Shown here: piece by piece, positions 42,537 to 53,383 of the stretch
How the letters are laid out: each line of letters begins with the position of its first letter
Numbering within the stretch: the stretch's first letter is position 1
Origin: CADEED01 sp039931065
GTDB lineage: Bacteria > Pseudomonadota > Gammaproteobacteria > Steroidobacterales > Steroidobacteraceae
DNA: 64,000 bases
Direction: 5' to 3'
Assembly: GCA_039931065.1 (NCBI GenBank)
Contig: JBDTSP010000010.1
Coordinates: 1 to 64,000 of the forward strand
The notes under the pieces: generated by a model
The model's database searches: none
What the model saw: the letters and a program-made list of their open reading frames with translations, nothing else
What the model was told of the DNA's origin: nothing
Made by a program: the position numbers and the translations under genes

Positions 42537-43661
42537 TCAGGGTTGCAAGGGAGTGCGGCGCGACAGGGCGCCGTCCTCGGCGATCTCCAGGGCGCCCTGC
42601 GGAAACGCTGCCAACGACAAGGTACGCAGCACAGTGATGACCGTACGCGCCGGGTCGGGCGACGGACCGGCCGGCCGCAGCTGAATCGTCGCCTCGATGC
42701 GGCCGGAGACGAAGCGGCCTTCATCATCCAGGTGGCACAGCAGGATGGGCGCGATGCCGCGCAGGCCTTCCACGCTGATGCCGTAATACGTGGCGAAGTT
42801 TCCAAGGCTGTAAGCGATCAGGCGGTCGCGATACAACTCCATGGGGCGCACCACGTGTGGGCCGTGGCCGAGCACCAGATCCGCGCCGGCGTCGACCATC
42901 GCACGTGCGAACTCGACCACGTTGCCGCGATCCTCGCCGACGAAGATCTCGCGCGCGAACGGCAATATCTCCGCGCCGATGCCTTCGGCGCCGCCGTGAA
43001 ACGACACGATCACGATGTCGTGCGTGGCGGCCAGTTGCTGCACCAGCGCGCGCGCGATCTCGGGTTCATTGAGCAGATTCGAACCGACGTTGGGTGCAAA
43101 TGCGGCGAGCGCGATGCGCCGGCCGTTCGCGACCCAGCTCGCGGTGGTGCCTTCGCGCCCGGAATGAACGATGCCGCGCGCATCGAGCGCCGCCATGGTG
43201 GAGGAGCGGCCCTCCTCGCCGAAGTCGCGTGCATGGTTATTAGCCAGGCTCATGGCGTCGAAGCCGGCGAGTTTGTAATACGTGGCGTAACGCGTCGGCG
43301 TGCGAAACAGGAAGCAGATGCGTTTGTCCTTGCACACTTTCACCGGCTCGCCGCCGTCCATCAACACACCCTCGAGATTGCCGAAGGTCACGTCGGGCGC
43401 GGACAGGATCGGCGTCACCGCATCGAGGAACGACAGGCCGTCGTCATCCGGCAGAATGTTCTCGGGGAAGTCGGTGCCCAGCATGGTGTCGCCGACCGCG
43501 GCCAGGTCAAGCCCCGGGTGGGTGGGAGCTGGAATTGCCGGTGCGGCATCATGGGCGGCTGGCGCCGGACCGGCCGGTGCGTCGGCCGGCCGGGTGGCGC
43601 AGGAAGACACGAGCAATGCCGCGAGAATGACCGGCGCCGCAATCGCGAAACGCCCGTCCAC
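42537..43661 (-). CDS. CapA-family metallophosphatase-like lipoprotein
   Basis: Protein of 374 residues of the CapA/poly-gamma-glutamate synthesis family, which has a calcineurin-like metal fold. Motifs: AAVGDTMLG, GNLEGVL, SLANNHARDFGEEG, VSFHGGAE and LGHGPHVVRPMELYRDRLI followed by YSLGNF. The signal peptide ends in a lipobox (LVSSC), so it is anchored on the periplasmic side. Start is GTG, 4 bases after the SPOR gene stop, so the two are in one transcript with argS. Without other capsule genes, a wall or polymer hydrolase role is more likely than polymer synthesis. Confidence 0.87.
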   Translation of the reverse strand: MDGRFAIAAPVILAALLVSSCATRPADAPAGPAPAAHDAAPAIPAPTHPGLDLAAVGDTMLGTDFPENILPDDDGLSFLDAVTPILSAPDVTFGNLEGVLMDGGEPVKVCKDKRICFLFRTPTRYATYYKLAGFDAMSLANNHARDFGEEGRSSTMAALDARGIVHSGREGTTASWVANGRRIALAAFAPNVGSNLLNEPEIARALVQQLAATHDIVIVSFHGGAEGIGAEILPFAREIFVGEDRGNVVEFARAMVDAGADLVLGHGPHVVRPMELYRDRLIAYSLGNFATYYGISVEGLRGIAPILLCHLDDEGRFVSGRIEATIQLRPAGPSPDPARTVITVLRTLSLAAFPQGALEIAEDGALSRRTPLQP

Positions 43662-43665
43662 CTGA

Positions 43666-44202
43666 CTAGTCTCCCACCCGGATCACGAGTACATCGTCGA
43701 ATTCCGCGGCCCGCAGCCGGGCGCGCATCCGGTTGAGCTCGGCGAGATCGCTAATCGGCCCGATGCGCACGCGATGCCAGACGTCGTCGTCGACCGACAC
43801 GCGTTGCACGTTCGCGTCGATGCCCTGTTTTTTGAGCAGCGCCTGGATGCGGTCCGCTTCTTCCTGCTTGCGATACGAACCGGCCTGCAGCACGTACACG
43901 CCGGGCCGCTCGATCTGCGCACGCGCGGTGTCGCGTTCGCGCGAGACTTCGTGGTCCTTCTCGGGCACCACCATTTCGAACTTGGGCAACATGTCGTAGA
44001 AGTCGTAGTTCTTCGGGCCGTCTTCGGCGTCGCCGACGGCGGCCGATTTGTCCGAGCGCGGCTCGGGCTTGGGTGTCTCGGCCGACAAGGCCGTCGCGTT
44101 TTTCTCGCGGTAGTTCTGCCAGACCAGCACCAGCGCCGACAACGACAACCCGAGCGCGAGGCCGAAACCGAACTCGCGGTAACGCGAGAACTCGAAGCGC
44201 AT
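43666..44202 (-). CDS. SPOR-domain membrane protein
   Basis: Bitopic inner-membrane protein of 178 residues: short cytoplasmic start, one membrane segment at about 12-30, an acidic linker, and a C-terminal SPOR domain at about 100-178 (YVLQAGSYRKQEEADRIQALL and WHRVRIGPISDLAEL). SPOR domains bind denuded glycan at the division septum, and a SPOR gene following argS is common in gammaproteobacteria, so a cell-division role like FtsN is likely though not proven. It lacks other FtsN signatures. Confidence 0.88.
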   Translation of the reverse strand: MRFEFSRYREFGFGLALGLSLSALVLVWQNYREKNATALSAETPKPEPRSDKSAAVGDAEDGPKNYDFYDMLPKFEMVVPEKDHEVSRERDTARAQIERPGVYVLQAGSYRKQEEADRIQALLKKQGIDANVQRVSVDDDVWHRVRIGPISDLAELNRMRARLRAAEFDDVLVIRVGD

Positions 44203-44262
44203 GCCGCCGCCGCGGGAGCGCTTGAAATCGCGGCTGGTGATTTTCGCGGCCAGGGTCGACTC

Positions 44263-46014
44263 CTACATCGTCTCGGGCGCCGAGACGCCGAGAATTCCGA
44301 GACCGTTGCGGATCACCTGCTGTACGGCAAGCACGAGCGTGAGGCGGGCGTTGCGCAGGGCGGCATCCTCGACGATGAACTGTTCCGCGTTGTAATAGGT
44401 GTGCAGCGTGTTCGCAAGGTCGCGCAGGTAGTGCACCAGCGAATGCGGCGCGCGATTGAGCGCGGCCTGTTCGATCATCTCCGGATACCTGGACAGCGCC
44501 GTGATCACCGTCTGCTCATGCGAGTTGCTCAGCAGCGCAAGATTGGCGGCGGCCGCGTCGTAACTGTAGCCCTTCGAGCCGAGCTGTTTCATCACCGACG
44601 ACACGCGCGCGTGTGCGTACTGGATGTAGTACACGGGGTTTTCGTTGCTGCGCGACTTCGCGAGCTCGAGGTCGAAATCCAACGCCTGGTCGTGGCTGCG
44701 CAGCAGGTAGAAGAACCGGCAGGCGTCGTTGCCCACTTCGTTGCGCAGCTCGCGCAAGGTGACGAAATTGCCTTCACGTTTGCCCATGGCGAGCTTTTCG
44801 CCGCCACGGAAAAGGCTTACCAGCTGCATCAGGCAGACCTCGAAGGAATCCGCCGGGCGGCCGAGCGCCACCAGCGCGCCGCGTACGCGCGCGACGTAAC
44901 CGTGATGATCCGCGCCCCACACGTCGATCAGCAGCTCGTGGCCGCGCTGCAGTTTGTCGAAGTGATAGGCGATGTCGGAGGCGAAATAGGTCTTCTCGCC
45001 GTTGGCGCGCACCACCACGCGGTCTTCGTCGTCGCCGAATTCCGTGGACTTGAACCACTCGGCGCCATCTTTAGTGAATACGCGGCCGCTCTTGCGCAGC
45101 TCCGCCAGTGCGCGGTCGATCGCGCCGCTCTGGTTGAGCTCGCGTTCGGAGTACCAGCGGTCGAAGCGCACGCCGAACTCTTCGAGATCGTTGCGGATGT
45201 CCGCCATCATCGCGTCACGCGCGAAGATCACGATGGAGTCGAACTCGGGGTCGCCGAGCGCACGGCGCGAGTTCTGGATCAAACCATCGATGTGTTTGTC
45301 CTTGTCGCCGGCCGGGGCATCGGGTGGCGCGCCGGCGGCGATCGTCGCGGCCGGGCGCTTCAACTCATCGCCGCGTTTCGCGAACAGCGCCTGCGCCACC
45401 GGCAGGATGTAGGGCGCGCGATAGCCGTTCGACGGGAACGCGACGGTTTCGCCGCACGCCTCGAGGTAACGTAGATAGACGCTGACGGCCAGGATGTCGA
45501 TCTGCCGGCCGGCATCGTTGATGTAGTACTCCCGATAGACCGAGTGACCGGTGGCCTCGAGCAGGTTGCCGAGTGTCGCGCCGTACGCGGCGCCGCGGCC
45601 GTGACCCACGTGCATGGGGCCGGTGGGGTTCGCGGAAACGAACTCGACCATGACCTTGCGGCCGGCGCCGACTGAGCTGCGTCCGTAGGACGCACCCTGG
45701 GTGGCGACGGCTTCGAGGCCCGCGAGCCAGGCATCACGCGCCAGCCGGAAATTGATGAAGCCGGCGCCCGCGATTTCCGCGCTGGTCACGAGTGTGCTGT
45801 TCGGCAGCGCGGCAATGATGGCCTGCGCCAGTTCGCGAGGGTTCTTGCGGGCGGCCTTTGCCAGACGCATGGCGATATTGCTGGCGAAGTCGCCGTGTTT
45901 TTCATCGCGCGCGCGCTCGACCACGACCTGCGCGGGATCGACCGCCTCGGAGAGAACGGCGGGAACAAGTGATCGCAGCGCCTCGCACAGCAGGCGCTCA
46001 AGCTCGGATTTCAC
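44263..46014 (-). CDS. argS: arginyl-tRNA synthetase
   Basis: Class I aminoacyl-tRNA synthetase that charges tRNA-Arg. The N-terminal Add-1 domain (to about residue 110) is followed by the HIGH motif as HVGHG in NPTGPMHVGHGRG. The second class I motif is degenerate (MGKREGN), which is normal in many ArgRS enzymes. The anticodon-binding DALR domain ends the protein, with GLGILGVSAPETM at its C-terminus. Length 583 residues. The start is GTG with no better in-frame ATG. Leads the argS-SPOR-capA run on the minus strand. Confidence 0.95.
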   Translation of the reverse strand: MKSELERLLCEALRSLVPAVLSEAVDPAQVVVERARDEKHGDFASNIAMRLAKAARKNPRELAQAIIAALPNSTLVTSAEIAGAGFINFRLARDAWLAGLEAVATQGASYGRSSVGAGRKVMVEFVSANPTGPMHVGHGRGAAYGATLGNLLEATGHSVYREYYINDAGRQIDILAVSVYLRYLEACGETVAFPSNGYRAPYILPVAQALFAKRGDELKRPAATIAAGAPPDAPAGDKDKHIDGLIQNSRRALGDPEFDSIVIFARDAMMADIRNDLEEFGVRFDRWYSERELNQSGAIDRALAELRKSGRVFTKDGAEWFKSTEFGDDEDRVVVRANGEKTYFASDIAYHFDKLQRGHELLIDVWGADHHGYVARVRGALVALGRPADSFEVCLMQLVSLFRGGEKLAMGKREGNFVTLRELRNEVGNDACRFFYLLRSHDQALDFDLELAKSRSNENPVYYIQYAHARVSSVMKQLGSKGYSYDAAAANLALLSNSHEQTVITALSRYPEMIEQAALNRAPHSLVHYLRDLANTLHTYYNAEQFIVEDAALRNARLTLVLAVQQVIRNGLGILGVSAPETM

Positions 46015-46153
46015 GGGGGAACCTTGGTTGGAACTCGAATTGACGGCCCGAATCTTACCAAGGAACGCCGCGTTAACCTCTCCGCGACCTGTAAACCGAA
46101 TGACCGCGTGCGCGTTGATCCATCGCAGGCCTCATTTTCCACAGGAGTTTCCG

Positions 46154-46618
46154 ATGAAGACCACACTTTCGACCTGCGCCCTCACGCTCGCCGCCTTGTT
46201 CGCGGGCGCCGCATTCGCAGGCGATCAACCTCCCCGATCCGACGCCCCGCACGACGTCATGCGTGCCGACACGGATGGTGACGGCCGCATTTCACGTGCC
46301 GAGGCCACGGCCGCGGGTTCCGAACGTTCGGGCGAATGGTTCGACAAACTCGATCTCAACAAGGACGGCTACGTCACTTCCGACGAGATGCATCAGGCGC
46401 GTGCAACGCGGCGCGGCGACATGAAGCAGAAGATGGAACAACGCTTCAAGGAAGCCGACGTGAATGCCGACGGGCAGCTGTCGCTCGATGAAGTGCAGGC
46501 CAAGATGCCGCGGCTGGCCGATCGTTTCGCTACGCTCGACACGGACAAGAATGGCCAGCTCAGCAAGGAAGAGCTGTCGCACGGACGTCCGCATCACGGC
46601 CCGCAGCCGCAGAGCTGA
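46154..46618 (+). CDS. exported EF-hand calcium-binding protein
   Basis: Protein of 154 residues with signal peptide to about residue 22 (AAFA) and four EF-hand-like loops: DTDGDGRISRAE, DLNKDGYVTSDE, DVNADGQLSLDE and DTDKNGQLSKEE. All loops keep the acidic residues at positions 1, 3, 5 and 12, so calcium binding in the periplasm is likely. ATG 46154 is set by an aggag site 6 bases upstream. A terminator follows closely. It may be a calcium buffer or sensor; no partner is evident. Confidence 0.88.
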   Translation: MKTTLSTCALTLAALFAGAAFAGDQPPRSDAPHDVMRADTDGDGRISRAEATAAGSERSGEWFDKLDLNKDGYVTSDEMHQARATRRGDMKQKMEQRFKEADVNADGQLSLDEVQAKMPRLADRFATLDTDKNGQLSKEELSHGRPHHGPQPQS

Positions 46619-46648
46619 AGCAACGGCTGATTCGTTCTCGTTGCAATG

Positions 46649-46686
46649 AAAAGGCGGCGGAACCCGTGGAGGTTCCGCCGCTTTTC
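46649..46686 (+). terminator. rho-independent terminator between convergent genes
   Basis: A stem of ggcggcggaacc-type left arm with ggttccgccgc right arm (6-base loop cgtgga, one bulged G) is flanked by AAAA and TTTT. It lies 30 bases past the EF-hand gene stop and 14 bases from the stop of the convergent low-complexity gene, so it can serve both strands. Confidence 0.82.
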
Positions 46687-46699
46687 CCTGCCCACCTGT

Positions 46700-47500
46700 C
46701 TACTTGCCTGTGCTCACCGATGCGTCGCCCGAAGTGTTGGCGTTCGCATTGGCGCTGGCCTGCACCGGGGAGCTGAAGCTGCCCGGCGTCGTCGTCGACT
46801 CGTTCGATGCCGGCTTCGCGAGGTCAGCCTTGGGCGCATCGAGCGCACCCGTCAGCGAACCTGCGGCGTTGCCGTTGGCATTGCCCGAGGCGTGCCCCGC
46901 GGGTTTGGACGTGGTGGCCGGAGCGGTCGGCGCGGCCGGCATCGCGGGGGCGCTCGGCACAGAGGATGCCGGGGCAGCATCCTTCACCGAATCGAGACTG
47001 CCGGTCAGATCACCCGCGGAATTGCCGTTGGCCGCGCCGCTGACACCCGAGCTCGCCTGATTCGCGCTGGCCGCAGCACTGCCCGCGCCATTCATCGAAC
47101 CTGCAATGCCGTTGCCGGCCGCGCTCGTCGCAGTGTTGGCGGCGCCACTAGCGGCACCTGACACAGCGGCGCCCGAAGACGCCGCCGCCGAAGACGCGGC
47201 ACCCTGCGCGGTGTCGCGCGTGGAACTGGCGCGATCGCGCACCCGGCCCGTGGTTTCGCGAGTGCGATCGACCGCGCCCGAGGCGTGACGACGCAGCGTG
47301 TCGCCGTGATCGAAGGTGCCACCCAGCGTGCCGCCCGCGTTGCCCATTCCACCGACGCTGCCCATGCCGCCGCCGAGCGTGCCGCCCAGCGAACCGCCCA
47401 TCCCACCCGTGGCGCCGCCACCGAGAACCTGGGCCTGAAGAAGCGGGGCGCCGCAGATCAGCGCAAACGCCGCAGCCGACTTGATGAAGTACTTGTTCAT
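46700..47500 (-). CDS. low-complexity Gly/Ala/Ser-rich exported protein
   Basis: Protein of 266 residues with a signal peptide to about residue 23 (LLQA), then a Gly-rich stretch (GGMGGSLGGTLGGGMGS), a short basic charged segment, and a long Ala/Ser/Asn-rich region. A unit with LTGSLDSVKDA near 165 recurs as LTGALDAPKAD near 220, each preceded by a GN-rich spacer. No cysteine-rich, catalytic or membrane features. Strong ribosome site aggagaga before the ATG. Composition suggests a disordered cell-surface or matrix protein. Coding is supported by the signal peptide and ribosome site, function is not. Confidence 0.7.
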   Translation of the reverse strand: MNKYFIKSAAAFALICGAPLLQAQVLGGGATGGMGGSLGGTLGGGMGSVGGMGNAGGTLGGTFDHGDTLRRHASGAVDRTRETTGRVRDRASSTRDTAQGAASSAAASSGAAVSGAASGAANTATSAAGNGIAGSMNGAGSAAASANQASSGVSGAANGNSAGDLTGSLDSVKDAAPASSVPSAPAMPAAPTAPATTSKPAGHASGNANGNAAGSLTGALDAPKADLAKPASNESTTTPGSFSSPVQASANANANTSGDASVSTGK

Positions 47501-47614
47501 GTATCTCTCCTGGAATTTGCGCCGCGGGACATCCGCAGCTCTCAGGAGGTACTACGACCGGGCAGGGCGATTTCTTCCCGGGCCCCGACAACTTTCTATT
47601 TGACTTAACCCACT

Positions 47615-48916
47615 CTATTTATAGGTGCCGACCAGGCCCGCCCCATAAATATCGTCGCGGCCGCGCGCGCCGAGATCCTGCGCGGACCGGGTCAATTCAT
47701 CGAGCGCGCGTTGATGCCGCTGCGCATCGGGCGCCGCAATCCTCTGGGCTAACAACCCTGCAACGAGTGGAGCCGCGAATGACGTGCCGCGTACCGGCGC
47801 GTAGGAATCGGGCGCGGTCGCGGCGGCGTTCTGATCGAGACCGGGCGCCGCGAAATCGACCTGCTTGCCGCGGCCGGCTTCGACCAGCACGCGATCCTTC
47901 GCATCCACCGCCGTGACCCCGACGACGCCGTCGTAACTCGCTGGAAACAGCGGCGGCGCCGCGGGCCCGTCGTTGCCGACCGCCGCGACGATCGTGTATC
48001 CCTGATCGATCAGGCTGCGCACTACGCGCTCGAGCAATACGTTGCGCGGTCCGACCAGGCTCACGTTGATCACCGCGACGTGTTCGCGCGCCATCCAGCC
48101 GAATGCGGCCGCGACCGCATCGATGGCGCCACCGGCCGGCGCGCCGCAATAGACGTCGGCGGCATACAGATCACCCATCGATTGCCCGCGCACGGCCAGC
48201 GACGCCACGGCCGTGCCGTGTGCGCTCGGCACGGCAACGCCGTTGCAGCCGAAGCGATGCAGGCGGACTCCCGAGAAGACGCGATGGCTGTCGTCTACGC
48301 CGCCATCGATCAGTCCAAGCCGCGCGCCGCCGCTCCCGGCCGCGGATTCCGGCGCGGCGAGCCCGGCAACGGCGGTACCGATTCCGCCGCTGTCCAGATA
48401 GACATGGTTGTAGTCATAGGTGCCGGGGGGGTCTAACTTCCGCAGCCGCTTGAGCCCGCGGCTCGCGCTCCAGCCGGCGGGAGTCTGCAGCACGGTGATC
48501 CGCAACCCGAGGTCAGCGAGTTCCTGCGTGCGCAGCACGACGAAATCCGCCTTGAGTGCCTGCGCGAGCGCCGGGTCGGTGATGTCGATCGCCACCACTT
48601 CCGCGCGCACGATCAGTTCGTCGTTTACGCGGTCGAGTTCGGCGCGGTGCTCGCGGTAGGCGCGCTCGACCCGCAACGCGCGCGCGGCGGACAGGTCGCG
48701 CAAAGTGCCGCCGACTCCACGGCCGAGATCCTGCACACCGGGCAGCGTGCCGCCCGGCGCCGGCAACTGCGGCAGCTGCACCTGAGGGACGGGCAGCTGC
48801 GCGGCTGCGGTGCCGGCGAGCGCGACACACATCACGAAACCAAACGCCAATCTTGCTAGTGGGGACGGCACGGAAGAAATCGCCTTCGCCAGACGTATTA
48901 TCCGATATGAAACCAT
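47615..48916 (-). CDS. exported subtilisin-like (S8) serine protease
   Basis: Protein of about 433 residues with signal peptide ending GTAAAQ, a prodomain-like N-terminal region, and an S8 catalytic domain. The triad is visible: Asp in LGLIDGGVDD, His in SAHGTAVASLA and Ser in RGTSFAAPLVAG, with the oxyanion Asn in AAVGNDGP. Its start is uncertain. ATG 48916 shares two bases with the oppositely oriented sigma factor ATG; GTG 48871 would leave a compact signal peptide and is equally good. Divergent from an ECF sigma/anti-sigma pair, so regulation by, or proteolytic action on, that system is worth considering. Confidence 0.85.
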   Translation of the reverse strand: MVSYRIIRLAKAISSVPSPLARLAFGFVMCVALAGTAAAQLPVPQVQLPQLPAPGGTLPGVQDLGRGVGGTLRDLSAARALRVERAYREHRAELDRVNDELIVRAEVVAIDITDPALAQALKADFVVLRTQELADLGLRITVLQTPAGWSASRGLKRLRKLDPPGTYDYNHVYLDSGGIGTAVAGLAAPESAAGSGGARLGLIDGGVDDSHRVFSGVRLHRFGCNGVAVPSAHGTAVASLAVRGQSMGDLYAADVYCGAPAGGAIDAVAAAFGWMAREHVAVINVSLVGPRNVLLERVVRSLIDQGYTIVAAVGNDGPAAPPLFPASYDGVVGVTAVDAKDRVLVEAGRGKQVDFAAPGLDQNAAATAPDSYAPVRGTSFAAPLVAGLLAQRIAAPDAQRHQRALDELTRSAQDLGARGRDDIYGAGLVGTYK

Positions 48917-49424
48917 GAGTAACGGGACGGAGGAAATCGGTGAACGCATCGTCGGGCTGCTGCCGCGGCTGCGCCGCTTCGCGCGCTCGTTATCGCGCAA
49001 TCAACACGACGCCGACGACCTGGTGCAGTCGGCGGTCGAGCGCGCGTGGAAGAAGAGTGACCAGCTTCGACCCGGCGCAAACCTGGGCTCGTGGATTTTC
49101 GGGATCATGAAAAACGCCTGGATCGACGATCGGCGTGCGCGAGGCCGGCGCGGCGAGGTGCCGTTGCCCGAAGACAGTGGCTCGCATCCGGCGGTCACGA
49201 CGGCGGATACCGACTCTGAGATGTGGTCGGTGTCGGAGGCGATGAGCAAACTACCCGAGGAGCAGCGGCTGGCGATCGCGCTCGTGCTGGTCGAGGGGAT
49301 GTCTTACAAGGAGGCGGCGCAGGTGCTGGAAATTCCGATCGGCACGCTGACGAGCCGCCTGGCGCGCGGCCGCACTGCGCTGGCTGCGGCGCTCTGCGGC
49401 GAAAACGCGGGAGATGTGGCGTGA
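48915..49424 (+). CDS. ECF-type RNA polymerase sigma factor
   Basis: Sigma factor of 169 residues with region 2 (HDADDLVQSAVERAWKK, then LGSWIFGIMKNAWIDDRR) and region 4 (LPEEQRLAIALVLVEGMSY, then IPIGTLTSRLARGR). The stop overlaps a GTG start of the next gene, an anti-sigma factor. No clear ribosome site stands before the ATG, and the start codon coincides with that of the divergent protease, so a leaderless transcript or a later start is possible. Confidence 0.9.
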   Translation: MSNGTEEIGERIVGLLPRLRRFARSLSRNQHDADDLVQSAVERAWKKSDQLRPGANLGSWIFGIMKNAWIDDRRARGRRGEVPLPEDSGSHPAVTTADTDSEMWSVSEAMSKLPEEQRLAIALVLVEGMSYKEAAQVLEIPIGTLTSRLARGRTALAAALCGENAGDVA

Positions 49425-50182
49425 ACTACGACGACGAAACGCTGATGGCGTACGCCGATGGTGAACTCGATGCCGCGCAACGTGCCGAGATCGCCGCGGC
49501 CGTGGCGAAAGATCCCGATCTCTCGCGCCGCGTGGAAAAACATCGTGCGCTGCGCGCCCAGGTCGCCGGCGCATTTGCGGCCGTGGCCGATCGACCCGTG
49601 CCGGAGCGGCTGGTGGCGGTGGCCAACGGCGATACCGTCGCGGCGGGCAGCTTGCCGGCTTCCCCTCGCGGCAAGGTATTGCAGTTTCCGTCCAAGGGAG
49701 CGCGTGCGCCGGGACCGGGATGGGGAGTGCGCGAGTGGGGCGCGATGGCGGCGAGCGTGGTGCTCGGCGTCGTGATTTCGTGGCGGGTGTTGGCGCCCTC
49801 CGAACAAGGTCTGCTGGCCGTGAATGGCGGCGCGCTGGTCGCGCGGGGTGAACTCGCAGCGGCGCTCGACGGGCAACTCGCGAGCGATCAGCAACGCGCG
49901 GGGGCGGTGCGGATCGGCGTCACCTTCAAAGCGCGCGACGGGAACTATTGCCGCAGTTTCACGCTGCCCGCGACGCGCACGGCCGGGCTCGCGTGCCGCG
50001 CCGGCGACGACTGGCAGGTTGCGGCGACGGCGGAGGCGGAGATTCCGGCGGGCCAGGTTCAGCAAGCGGCCGGCGCGATGCCCACCGCGATTCTTGCGGC
50101 GATTGAAACGCGCATCGTCGGTGAGGCGCTCGATGCGGCCGCCGAAGACAGCGCACGGCTCCGCGGCTGGGACAAGAAGTAG
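49421..50182 (+). CDS. membrane anti-sigma factor
   Basis: Protein of 253 residues with an N-terminal anti-sigma domain (DDETLMAYADGELDAAQRAEI), of the zinc-less type since the His-x3-Cys-x2-Cys motif is absent. One membrane segment lies at about 105-122 and a periplasmic domain follows (YCRSFTLPATRTAGLACR has two Cys). Start is GTG overlapping the sigma stop as GTGA, so the two proteins are made together. It probably holds the sigma factor at the membrane until an envelope signal arrives. Confidence 0.87.
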   Translation: MNYDDETLMAYADGELDAAQRAEIAAAVAKDPDLSRRVEKHRALRAQVAGAFAAVADRPVPERLVAVANGDTVAAGSLPASPRGKVLQFPSKGARAPGPGWGVREWGAMAASVVLGVVISWRVLAPSEQGLLAVNGGALVARGELAAALDGQLASDQQRAGAVRIGVTFKARDGNYCRSFTLPATRTAGLACRAGDDWQVAATAEAEIPAGQVQQAAGAMPTAILAAIETRIVGEALDAAAEDSARLRGWDKK

Positions 50183-50226
50183 TGCCGGGTAGGGATTAGC
50201 CCGGAGTTAATCCCTACCCGGTACTA
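50180..50226. terminator. long inverted repeat, bidirectional terminator
   Basis: A 19-base inverted repeat (50180-50198 with 50208-50226, one mismatch, 9-base loop) with core ccgggtagggatta lies exactly between the stops of the anti-sigma gene and the convergent priA gene. It starts within the anti-sigma stop codon. The right side runs into cttt, so it works at least for the plus strand. Confidence 0.75.
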
Positions 50227-50233
50227 CTTTGCG

Positions 50234-52472
<2,239 letters not shown>

Positions 52473-52480
<8 letters not shown>

Positions 52481-52507
52481 AATGCGTGTGGATAAGTCTG
52501 TGGATGG
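52473..52507. promoter_or_regulatory. cluster of three DnaA-box-like nonamers at the priA start
   Basis: Three sites lie within 35 bases: ttgtccaca at 52473-52481, tgtggataa at 52487-52495 (the exact complement of the consensus ttatccaca) and tgtggatgg at 52499-52507. The first and third differ by one or two bases from consensus. They overlap and precede the likely priA start codon, placing them where bound DnaA could repress or time priA expression. Function is inferred from sequence only. Confidence 0.5.
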
Positions 52508-52831
52508 CGTCGTTGCAAGACGACAAAAAGGGCTTGTTTTTGCAGGTTCTCGTTCAACTGATCGAATCGTGAGCACATGCGCGCGTATCTAATGGAAACA
52601 AACAGTTATAGAAATGAGAGCGCGCAACACCTTGTCTTATTGCACACATGTGACGCGAAGTCTGCGGGAGTGTTCGTAAGTTCCTGATTCACGGAATCGC
52701 AATACGCGGATCGTCTTGGTCAACCGACCCGTGCCGGGCGCGTTACACCCAGCATGACCGCGTTTGTTACGCTCGCCGGCGTTTATAACACGCTCGATTT
52801 TCGGATCGAGCGTAGCCGGGATCCCCATTCA
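52508..52831. other. divergent intergenic region between priA and a sigma-factor operon
   Basis: About 320 bases without a convincing gene, clearly less GC-rich than its surroundings (for example aaacaaacagttatagaaat at 52597-52616). It must contain the promoters of priA and of the sigma-factor operon. A TTGTTA at 52764 and TATAAC at 52784 are separated by only 14 bases, short for a standard promoter. A possible 32-codon extension of priA and a 26-codon extension of the sigma gene reach into it but do not look like protein. Confidence 0.6.
52791..52812 (+). promoter_or_regulatory. hairpin in the leader of the sigma-factor operon
   Basis: A perfect 8-bp inverted repeat (cgctcgat with atcgagcg, 6-base loop tttcgg) ends 19 bases before the sigma factor ATG. 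There is no following T run, so it is not a terminator; it could protect or modulate the leader or be an operator. Confidence 0.4.
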
Positions 52832-53371
52832 ATGACGAACAGCCGTGCGCTCGATCAGTTCCTGGCCGGTGTCGAGAAGCGTGCGTTCAAGATCGCGCAG
52901 CTGGGCCTGCGCAACGACGACGATGCGCTCGATGCCGTGCAGGATTCGATGATGAAGCTCGTGCAGTCGTACGGTTCGCGATCCGTCGAGGAGTTGCGGC
53001 CACTGTTCTATCGAATCCTGGCCAATCGCATCCGCGACATGCAGCGGCGCCGCACGGTCCGCGGCCGCATCATGGCCTGGCTGCCGGCGCGTGAATCCGA
53101 CGACGACGAGGAATACGATCCGATTGCCGCGGCGCCGAGCCACGATGCCGGCCCCGCGAAGCGCCTGGAGCTCGACGAGGCGATCGGCGTGCTCGAAGCC
53201 GCCGTGACGGAGTTGCCGCCCCGTCAGCAACAGGCTTTCCTGCTGCGCAATTTCGAGGGACTGGACGTCGCCGCAACGGCGAGCGCGATGGGCTGTTCAG
53301 AAGGCAGCGTGAAGACGCATTATTTTCGCGCGCTTGCATCCCTGCGCGCCAAACTGGGTGAAGTGTTTTGA
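52832..53371 (+). CDS. ECF-type RNA polymerase sigma factor
   Basis: Sigma factor of 179 residues. Region 2 has DDDALDAVQDSMMKLVQSY and LFYRILANRIRDMQRRR; region 4 has LPPRQQQAFLLRNFEGLD and CSEGSVKTHYFRALASLR. The spacer between them is long and acidic (ESDDDEEYDP). This type is typically followed by a small membrane protein and a DUF3106 protein, as here. ATG 52832 is chosen since the upstream in-frame extension has no family character. Head of a four-gene unit joined by very short gaps or overlaps. Confidence 0.9.
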   Translation: MTNSRALDQFLAGVEKRAFKIAQLGLRNDDDALDAVQDSMMKLVQSYGSRSVEELRPLFYRILANRIRDMQRRRTVRGRIMAWLPARESDDDEEYDPIAAAPSHDAGPAKRLELDEAIGVLEAAVTELPPRQQQAFLLRNFEGLDVAATASAMGCSEGSVKTHYFRALASLRAKLGEVF

Positions 53372-53383
53372 AGGCCGTGATCC

